A DNA stretch of 64,000 nt, taken from the NCBI RefSeq assembly GCF_964355755.1, contig NC_092677.1, forward strand, positions 28,428,101 to 28,492,100, given 5' to 3'. Of this stretch, positions 55,665 through 64,000 are shown one piece after another. Both the position numbers and the translations under genes were made by a program. The DNA comes from Antedon mediterranea (lineage: Eukaryota > Echinodermata > Crinoidea > Comatulida > Antedonidae). The first letter of the stretch is position 1. Each line of letters starts with the position of its first letter. The notes below the pieces were generated by a model, which did no database searches, was not told the origin of the DNA, and saw only the letters and a program-made list of their open reading frames with translations.

Positions 55665-58600
55665 ATGGTAAGTATAATTGTGAATAATGTATGAATAATT
55701 AGACAGGTTTTCTGAGTCGTATTACTTTGTTTTCGTACAAAAAAGCTAGGCCTAGCTTAGGCCTATTGTAACTCTCTTTTAACAATGATTTCCGTTTTAT
55801 CCATGAGATTCCTCCTCGCGATATAGGAAAGTGGGAAGGGGAAAGTACCTGTGTTTTGGTGGTACAATTAACAGACAGTAAAGGCTTTTTCTAGTCGCAG
55901 GCCCAGTAACTTTGTGTCATTTATTTATTTATTTATACTATTGTATATTTTTTGTATTATCTATTTTACTAAAGGATACAGACGATGCTATTAAAACAAA
56001 GAAATCGTCAGGTAAGCATAAATTTCTGTTGCATTCAACACTTCTATTCTACGTTTAAAGGAAAGGAACACCCTAATATCTTACCTAACTATTATAAAAG
56101 TAACCCTACCAACTTAATATTCAGCACAATTTATGTTTAAATCGGATTTGTAGTTTTCTAGTAAACAGGATTTTAAAGCTGTTTTCAAGACATTTGAAAA
56201 TCGCCATCTTGTGCTCATGGCAGCCTGTTTGTGACGTCAGATACGGCCGACGAAAATGTTAAGATTCGCGGTTGCATTCAGCGCTTCTATTGGCTAAGCG
56301 AATCCGCTAATATGATTGGCTAATAACGCGACATGCGGTCATGCAGGACGGCGATGACACGGTATGAGCATGCGCTGGCTTGGTAAACAAACCTTCGATC
56401 GATCTTTTCTTCTGCAAGCCAATTCGTAAATCTTTCAGCTATTGTTAATCTATTGTTACTTTTATTGCCTAGCTGTTTGAAACGGGATTTGGTAGGGGAA
56501 TTAACTGGCAAACGGAGGCTGTTGGTTGACGATGCAGTGTCTACTTTATTTTCGTTCAACACGAGTTCTAGGCCTAGTAAGGCATACAGTACAGATACAC
56601 TGGCCGAAAGTACACCATTCTTCGACGGCTTGTTATGCTCGAGAATGTTCTTCTTCTCTTCTTTTTTCCTCATCAGCACGACGCAAAACTAACTCTCTTT
56701 CTGTATATTCTGGTTCCAATTTTTTTGAATTATAAAAACTCCAAGCCATATTCCGAAAATATTAGGTATGTTAGGCTATTTAATTGATTTTATTTATGGT
56801 TATATCCCGCACTTCCATATTGAAATACTGTACTAAGACGATTGGGCGCTTGGATTTGCTTGAATGCGTCCACCTAATCTGACGTCACATAATTGCTCTT
56901 AACCTGTCAAAATGGCGCTGTTCAATTTCCGATATTTTGTCGTTTAAAAGTCTATTTTTTAACTAAATTGCTTACTATTGTACCTTGAACCATTGTAATC
57001 ATGTTTTTATTACATTTATCTATAAGCACAGTGGCACATTTAGCCCAGGGTGTTCCTTTCCTTTAACCCATGTGTTCCAGCAGGCCCACCAGACGACGCA
57101 TGGAACACTCTAAACAAAAAAACACAACAATCTAACTGGCGGACTGTATCTACTGTACATCACAGCCACAGCATGTTTATAGCGGCAAACTTAACAAGAG
57201 CTTCACATTAACTAAAATATTATAATTATACAATGTTTACGCATCATGGCTACATTTTATGGTATGCCTAACTCTAAGGCCCTATTACTACTAGCCCTGT
57301 ATTGTAGTAGACATAAATGCAATTCACATGCTATATCTACACCTTCAGACAATTGGGCCTCTGTCTTGGGCATACCTACCAAAAAAATCTCGCTAGGAAA
57401 ATGGTGAGAAAAGATGATCAATAATAAAGAAGTTGTGAGTAAAAAAAAATAAAATTAAAATACGTCATGCTGTAGCCTATTGCTACAGCATAACGTTGCA
57501 AGACCCATACACTGCCTATTCAGCCATTCGACCGGCTTGTGACATAACACATTATATTTTCCCAAAAGCCATATAGGCGTGGGTAGCCTGGGGATTGATG
57601 CAGCCACTTTGAATAAAATATTTATATTATAATATAAAAATACAAATAATATATATTAAATTTGGTTCAGTTTTCAATTCTGAAAGAGGCTTGAAACAAA
57701 ATTTAAAAGCTTAATACTATCAGAAACTGGTAAAAAGAATTATTGGAATACTTGCCAATACTCATGGAGGAATTCTTTTAAAATAAGGTTTCTTTTCATT
57801 GACTACAGAACAAAATACATTTAAAAGTATCAATATTGAGTTCCATAAGTGATTTGATTGTTGCATTTCTTATATTTTTCATGATAGATAAAAGCAATTC
57901 ATCAACAAACCATATAAAACAAAAGATGAGTAGCCCTTCAAAACATGTGAAAAGTAATCATCACACTAGTGATGTATTGGATAAAAAACCTAATGACAAA
58001 AAACACAAGAGTTCTTCTTTAACTGATGGATCATCAAAACCTAAAAATGGAGTATCATCTTCTGGAGATATACATAAATCTAGCAACCAGCACAATTCAT
58101 CAGCCCATTCTAAGCAACATTCAGGAGAAAAGAAATCTAGTTCAAAGACTATTAAACCCAGCAATCAGAAGGTAGAAAAACGTGTAAAAACAGAACCTGG
58201 AGAATTTAAAGTAAAGAAAGAACCAATAAACAGGTAATATTGTACAAAGCTATATTGTTCAAATCTTGTAAATCCCAAGCAAATCATTAACACTGTCATT
58301 TTCTTATTGTTAAAATTACTTGCACTATATACACCAAAACCCTCCCAATACTGAATACCCTTAGGCCTGCTTAGTATGGGATACCCTTAACCTTGCCTAA
58401 TATGGGATACCCATATACTTGCCTAATATCGGATACCCATAGGCTTGCCTAATATGGGATACCCTCTCAAACAGCATCGTGGACCGATGTGCTATGAGGA
58501 GAGGTTAAATCTGCCTTCAGTTTCATCTTTGTCCGTTAGAAGAAATAAATTTCTTTTGTTTTAAGGTTCTGGTGGGGTTTCTGGACTGCAGCACAGTTCA

Positions 58601-61600
58601 TGACTGTATTTACATAAATAGCCGTCACAATGACCGCCTGTGCTTCCGCCACCAAGCATCAAGGACACAGGCTTTTTTTCATTCGATAGCCATCAGGTTA
58701 CCCCGTGTCTGGGATTAGCTTCCCAGACCGTTGACAGATGCTGCAGTCCTAGAAAGCCCATCATCCGTCATTAGAAACGTGTCTGGGATTAGCTTCCCAG
58801 ACCGTTGACAGATGCTGCAGTCCTACATATCCATCAGGTTACCCCGTGTGTGGGATTAGCTTCCCAGACCGTTGACAGATGCTGCAGTCCTCCTAGATAG
58901 CCATCAGGTTACCCCGTGTCTGGGATTAGCTTCCCAGACCGTTGACAGATGCTGCAGTCCTAGAAAGCCCATCATCCTTCATTAGAAACGTGTCTGGGAT
59001 TAGTTTCCCAGACCGTTGACAGATGCTGCAGTCCTAGATAGCCATCAGGTTACCCCGTGTGTGGGATTAGCTTCCCAGACCGTTGACAGATGCTGCAGTC
59101 CTAGATAGCCATCAGGTTACCCCGTGTCTGGGATTAGCTTCCCAGACCGTCGACAGATGCTGCAGTCCTAGATAGCCATCAGGTTACCCCGTGTGTGGGA
59201 TTAGCTTCCCAGACCGTTGACAGATGCTGCAGTCCTAGATAGCCATCAGGTTACCCCGTGTCTGGGATTAGCTTCCCAGACCGTTGACAGATGCTGCAGT
59301 CCTAGAAAGCCCATCATCCTTCATTAGAAACGTGTCTGGGATTAGCTTCCCAGACCGTTGACAGATGCTGCAGTCCTAGATAGCCATCAGGTTACCCCGT
59401 GTGTGGGATTAGCTTCCCAGACCGTTGACAGATGCTGCAGTCCTAGATAGCCATCATTTTACCCCGAATCTGGGATTAGCTTCCCAGACCGTCGACAGAT
59501 GCTGCAGTCCTAGATAGCCATCAGGTTACCCCGTGTGTGGGATTAGCTTCCCAGACCGTTGACAGATGCTGCAGTCCTAGATAGCCATCAGGTTACCCCG
59601 TGTCTGGGATTAGCTTCCCAGACCGTTGACAGATGCTGCAGTCCTAGATAGCCATCAGGTTACCCCGTGTCTGGGATTAGCTTCCCAGACCGTTGATAGA
59701 TGCTGCAGTCCTAGAAAGCCCATCAGCCTTCATTAGAAAGTTCACATTCATTTTGATTCACTGTATTTTGTCTTTTATGTGTAAACTAACTTTGGGGTTG
59801 GGTCAACCGGCTCAGCTACAGGGAATAAGTTCACTTACTGTAGGTTGACCCTGGTCTCCCCAATTTCATTTTTTGTTTTGTTATGTATATACTGAAAGAG
59901 ACTGAATAAATAATGAAATGAAATATGGAATACCCTTAGGCTTGTCTATATTATGTCTGGTTTTCCGGGAAATGTTTTTAATGGTAATGAAAGAATAGCT
60001 TTTGAAATCGGGAAATTTGTCTGTTTTGGGAGTGAACTTTATTTTGTTGTATAATTTTGTAAACCATTACTTTTTTACAGTTCACCGAAGAAAAAAGTAG
60101 ATGGACATTCAAAGGATAACAGTGTGGTGGTAAGTTAGTTTATCCATTACTTTCACTTTAGTAATAGTAACAATATTCTGTAAGTAGATAAAATGTTATT
60201 ATGTAAAAATAAAATTATGATTTAATTTCAGGTTAAATCTGAGAAATGCCTTAAACGTCCTCACTCAAGTGCAGATGAATCCAGGTAAGAATGTTGTTGG
60301 TGTAGAATTAGAGAATTGTATGTCTTAGTTCTGTCAATGGAATGTTATTCAAGGGTGCACATCTTTGAACACATTGTCCCCTTCACCACAAATCTTCAAA
60401 TCACAATGTTATCAACTTAAACAAAATTGAAACAAATTGATGAAAAGTGTGCCATATTGCATAATCACAAGTAGGAACAGTCGACGCAACAGTGCTGCAA
60501 ACATTGCTACAGGCAGTTATGATTCATGCAAGAACAGAGAAAAACATATAAGTTCTGTATGCGGGGATAAACCAGGTCAAAGGCTATGGCAACTAAACAT
60601 ATACGTACTGTATGCGAGGATAAACCAGGTCAAAGGCTATGGCAACTAAACATACAAGTACTGTATGCGGGGATAAACCAGGTCAAAGGCTATGGCAACT
60701 AAACATAAGTACTGCATGCGGAGATAAACCTATGGCCGGAAACTGATTTTGGGTTTACAACCCTCTCAAAACAAACCCCAAAAAATAATAGTCGTCGTAT
60801 GTTTGGTAGGAATATAAAAAGTTCTGTAATAAAAGTTGCTTTTTGTTAACATGTGTTAGTGTTAACATTGCTGGCTGCACCCCTGTTATTAACAGGTTGT
60901 GTTGAATTTTTGTATGGATAATATTGTTCCATAAACAAGGGTGTTTGATCATCGATTGCTTTTATTATTATATATTATTATGATTATTCACAGCATTAAA
61001 AAAATTAAAGTAAAAGAAGAACAGGAACCCAAGAGAAAAGAGGTGAAGACAAAGAAACGAAAATCTGAGGAAGTGGATGATGATTTTGTAAGTAGTTTTG
61101 CATACATTTTCTCTAAAGCCAGTAAGAAATAAAATGTTTTTAATGAGAATAAACAAATACGTTTCCATCTAATATTTGAGAAAATACGTGATTTGTAAAT
61201 TAACCTACTCATGTAGTATGGATGCATTTTTTCTGGGTGTGGTCTCCAAACCTTATGTCAAATTTAATGTGACAATTTCTAAATTGTTTTTCAGGTTTCA
61301 AAAAAGCAAAAGGACAAAAAACATAAAAAAGCTAGTAAACATAAAATTAAAGGAGAATCAAAAAAGAAAAAAGAAGAGGAAACTGTATGGAAATGGTAAA
61401 TAATATTGGTTATTATTATTTATTTTATTTAAATATCAATATAATATATATAATATAATTATAAATGTTAAACCTTTTGTTTTATCTGTTACTCTGTTTA
61501 TGGTATTTTATGAATTGGAAAAAAGAGATTTTTAAATTGAGTTTTTACAATTTAACAAAGATTTTACCCCAGATTGTGAGCCACTGCCAAATGTTGTTAT

Positions 61601-64000
61601 GTTTCTTCACAGGTGGGAAGAAGAAGGGCATGCTGATGGTGTTAAATGGAAATTTTTAGAACACAAAGGACCTGTTTTTGCTCCAGAATATGAACCCCTG
61701 CCAAAAAGTGTCAAATTTTACTATGACGGTATAATAAACATTTTGTTGTCAATTATTTTTTATTTGAAACACTAAAGTAATAAAGAGAAAAAAGAAAAGT
61801 GATATTTTTTTCTCAACACATTTGTTGTTCTTTTCAGGAGCTGAAATGCAACTGAGTGTTAAAGCAGAAGAGGTTGCTGGATTCTATGCACGTATGCTTG
61901 ACCATGATTATACAACAAGAGATGTATTCAATAACAACTTCTTTAAGGATTGGAGGAAGGTCAGTGACAAATATGCACACAATATTTGTTTAATGATACA
62001 AATTTGGTTCCTAAATCACCTTATTTGTTAGTATTTGTTTTTTTCGGTGTAAACATATTTCATAGCTTTACCTTGCTGTTCAGCTTGTATTATACTTATA
62101 TTCCTCTTAATTCTTAATATATTATTTCAACTCTTAATATTTCATCAATATGTTTATATTAATAATAATAACTGGTACTTGATATAGCGCAGCCATTATG
62201 CTGAAAGCCTCAATGCGCTTTCATTGACAGAAAAATTTAGAAAATTAAAAATTCAAAAGGTGGGTTTTGAGGAGAGATTTGAAGACACTGGTAGAAGTTG
62301 CCTGACGGATGTCAATAGGCAACGCATTCCAACGCATTATTTTAATCAAAAGTATTCTGTGTTTTTATTTTGTCGTGTCATAATAACAGTTTTTTAATTA
62401 CCACAGGAAATGACAGATTTGGAACGAAAGACTATAACTACCTTAAAGAAGTGCAATTTTAAGAAAATGCAGGAGTATTTTCTTATGAAAACTGAAGAGC
62501 GAAAAGCGATGTCCAAAGAAGAAAAAAATGTAAGAAACTATTATGAACTTTATTATAAATGTTCAGTAAGTATGTTAACAAAAATTAGATAAATAACACA
62601 ATATATTGCAGCCATATATTAGATAAAATAACACAATATATTGCAGCCATATATTAGATAAAATAACACAATATATTGCAGCCATATATTAGATAAAATA
62701 ACACAATATATTGCAGCCATATATTAGATAAAATAACACAATATATTGCAGCCATATATTAGATAAAATAACACAATATATTGCAGCCATATATTAGATA
62801 AAATAACACAATATATTGCAGCCATATATTTCCATCATTTATATATAAAAGTTTCAGGTTTAACTAAATTTTGAAATATTAAAACATTGAGTAATAATTA
62901 TTATTCTTGCACAATAATTTTGTTTTAGAAAATTAAAGAAAAAAATGCAGAAATACTGGAAGAATATGGCTACTGTACGATTGATAGTCACAAGGAAAAA
63001 ATTGGCAACTTTAGAATTGAACCACCTGGTCTGTTTAGAGGAAGAGGAGAGCATCCAAAGCAGGGAATGTTGAAAAGAAGAACATTAGCTGAAGATGTTA
63101 TCATCAATTGTAGCAAGTATGTGGTCCTTTGTTGTCAGTGGTGGTCTTTGCATTTGTTATTAATTGTAGCAAGTATGTGGTCCTTTGTTGCCAGGGGTGG
63201 TCTTTGCATTTTTTATCAATTGTAGCAAGTATGTGGTCCTTTGTTGTCAGGGGTGGTCTTTGCATTTGTTATCATCAATTCTAGCAAGTATTCTATTTAA
63301 TATTTCACTCCCAAATGCTGTCAGTTCTTGCATTTATTAATATTATATTATTATTATTTACCCATTAACACTTTGTTTCAGGGATAGTAACATTCCAAAA
63401 GCCCCAGCAGGTCATAAATGGAAACAAGTTACTCATGATAATAAAGTATCCTGGTTAGCATCTTGGACAGAGAATGTTCAAGGTCAAATTAAATATGTCA
63501 TGTTAGGTGCATCTTCCAGGGTCAAGGTAAAATATATTTTTTCTGAATTAGTTAATATTAAATAAAATCTAGAATTTAAATTCTTTTTAATTACAATATA
63601 AATGCTTGTTTTTACAATAAAAGAATTGAAATAACTAAGCTTAAATTCTAACATTGGTAATTAGAAAGTTTTTTCTCTTTTTAGGGAGAGAAAGATTGGC
63701 AGAAATATGAAATGGCCAGATCTTTAAAACAGCATGTTGATAGAATTAGATCTCAGTACAGGGAAGATTTCCGTAGCAAAGAAATGCGTGTTCGACAACG
63801 TGCTGTCGCTCTGTATTTTATTGATAAGGTAAGTTTTCCCTACTTTTATGCATTTTTATTAGATTGCATGGATGATATACATGTATAGTCAAGTGATTTA
63901 ATTGAAATCTCTACTACTTACAGCTTGCCCTTCGTGCTGGAAACGAAAAGGATGAAGAAACAGCTGACACTGTTGGATGTTGCTCACTAAGAGTTGAACA
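55665..64000 (+). CDS. TOP1: DNA topoisomerase I (type IB), N-terminal two thirds, cut by window end
   Basis: Relaxes supercoils in the nucleus by transient single-strand cleavage. Exons: 55665-55667, 55975-56011, 57888-58233, 60081-60129, 60232-60284, 60994-61087, 61295-61395, 61613-61728, 61838-61959, 62407-62529, 62929-63116, 63382-63526, 63685-63828, 63924-64000 (partial). All phases fit. The N-terminus is a Lys/Ser-rich disordered region with SUMO-type motifs (VKTE, VKKE, VKSE) as in vertebrate TOP1. The core begins [20 protein letters not shown], then [55 protein letters not shown] and [20 protein letters not shown]. The Arg in LALRAGNE corresponds to catalytic human Arg488; the active-site Tyr lies beyond the window. 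Exon 1 is only the ATG codon. TOP1MT is vertebrate-specific, so nuclear TOP1 is preferred. Confidence 0.96.
56057..57066. mobile_element. ~1-kb non-autonomous DNA transposon with TTAA ends, TOP1 intron 2
   Basis: Terminal inverted repeats AGGAAAGGAACACCCT (left) and AGGGTGTTCCTTTCCT (right) match perfectly over 16 bp, and each is flanked by TTAA. The interior is noticeably more GC/CpG-rich than the intron ('gacgtcagatacggccgacg'). Short ORFs at 56320-56679 (-) and 56453-56692 (+) show no transposase motif. TTAA targeting is typical of piggyBac-type elements, but family assignment is inference. Confidence 0.65.
57067..57887. other. Remainder of TOP1 intron 2
   Basis: AT-rich; no array and no ORF with a domain. 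A small inverted pair (tgctgtagcctat / tgctacagcata) occurs at about 57468-57492. Confidence 0.35.
58335..58465. repeat. ~27-bp tandem repeat interrupted by LINE-derived sequence
   Basis: 'atgggatacccttaggcttg' type units recur about five times at 58340-58462, and one more follows at 59924-59950. The element between them therefore inserted into this array. Confidence 0.65.
58466..59923 (+). mobile_element. LINE 3' region containing a minisatellite, TOP1 intron 3
   Basis: The 3' part ('ttgaccctggtctccccaat', then 'gactgaataaataatgaaat') has the look of a LINE 3' UTR and tail. The 5' part ('cagttcatgactgtatttac', 'gccgtcacaatgaccgcctg') resembles the C-terminal coding end of a reverse transcriptase-bearing element but is not clearly readable. 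The repeat at 58680-59720 lies between them. Confidence 0.5.
58680..59722. repeat. 67-bp minisatellite with internal palindrome
   Basis: About 15 units holding CTGGGATTAGCTTCCCAG (an imperfect hairpin, CTGGGA opposite TCCCAG), 'gttgacagatgctgcagtcc' and 'tagatagccatcaggttacc'. A longer variant with 'aaagcccatcatccttcatt' recurs about every 5-6 units, suggesting higher-order block duplication. Confidence 0.93.
60545..60732. repeat. ~53-bp tandem repeat, 3-4 copies, TOP1 intron 5
   Basis: Units contain 'ggataaaccaggtcaaaggc' and 'tatggcaactaaacatac', followed by 'gtactgtatgc', with decay at both ends. No exon sequence is included. Confidence 0.85.
62165..62340. mobile_element. Dispersed repeat fragment with AGCGC/GCGCTTT words
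   Basis: 'tgatatagcgcagccattat' followed by 'caatgcgctttcattgacag' and 'gtgggttttgaggagagat'. A related 'agcgctttacat...gtgggttggtaatgc' fragment lies at 20700-20755. No ORF is visible. It is probably a truncated element in TOP1 intron 9. Confidence 0.35.
62590..62832. repeat. 35-bp array, about 7 copies, TOP1 intron 10
   Basis: ACACAATATATTGCAGCCAT plus ATATTAGATAAAATA repeats without visible substitution. Each unit holds ATTGCAG, an acceptor-like end, but no exon sequence. Confidence 0.93.
63095..63292. repeat. ~56-bp array built from TOP1 exon 11 end and donor
   Basis: The end of exon 11 (ATCAATTGTAGCAA) with GTATGT recurs: true donor at 63117, then copies at 63173, 63229 and 63288 (spacing 56, 56, 59). 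The last copy reads GTATTC, a weaker donor. Because 56 is not a multiple of 3, use of the first two decoys would shift the reading frame. Confidence 0.92.

Overview
The window is eukaryotic nuclear DNA from an animal, AT-rich, with small exons bounded by GT/AG introns. Gene content (copine, peroxisomal Nudix, PRP16/DHX38, DNA topoisomerase I), many L2/CR1- and Jockey-like LINE fragments, short inverted-repeat elements and frequent 'taggcctag'-type words suggest a marine invertebrate deuterostome, perhaps an echinoderm. The taxon is inference; the gene identities are strong.

Layout. 1-10.8 kb: no convincing gene; transposon debris, a 19-bp minisatellite (2.1-3.9 kb), a frameshifted kinase-domain relic (4.3-4.6 kb, minus) and a tRNA-derived SINE (about 7.7 kb). 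10.8-27.3 kb: a complete copine gene (+), two C2 domains plus a vWA domain, with two tandem homologous C2B exons that look mutually exclusive. 28.5-29.1 kb: an intronless NUDT7-like CoA diphosphatase (-) ending in the peroxisomal signal SKL, convergent with copine and divergent from the next gene. 30.7-48.0 kb: a complete 22-exon DHX38/PRP16 gene (+, about 1,219 aa). 48.3-54.6 kb: a roughly 93-bp satellite with a 16-unit higher-order repeat, interrupted by a young LINE with an open reverse transcriptase frame. 55.7-64.0 kb: the 5' part of TOP1 (+), cut by the window end before the catalytic tyrosine.

The unusual feature is the tandem arrays, about a third of the window. Several intronic arrays are built from a unit that spans an exon-intron junction. 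In DHX38, introns 9, 12, 13 and 15 carry 3 to about 47 copies of their own 3' splice site plus the first 12-50 nt of the downstream exon, and intron 14 carries five copies of the end of exon 14 with its donor. TOP1 exon 11 shows the same donor-side pattern. Other arrays repeat AG|GT-like motifs dozens of times. DHX38 encodes a spliceosomal proofreading ATPase, so arrays of decoy splice sites in its own gene raise a testable, unproven idea of splice-site competition or autoregulation. The simplest explanation is still a genome prone to minisatellite expansion.

The genes are not a pathway cluster: copine (calcium-dependent membrane binding), NUDT7 (CoA turnover), DHX38 (splicing) and TOP1 (DNA supercoil relaxation) are independent housekeeping-type genes.
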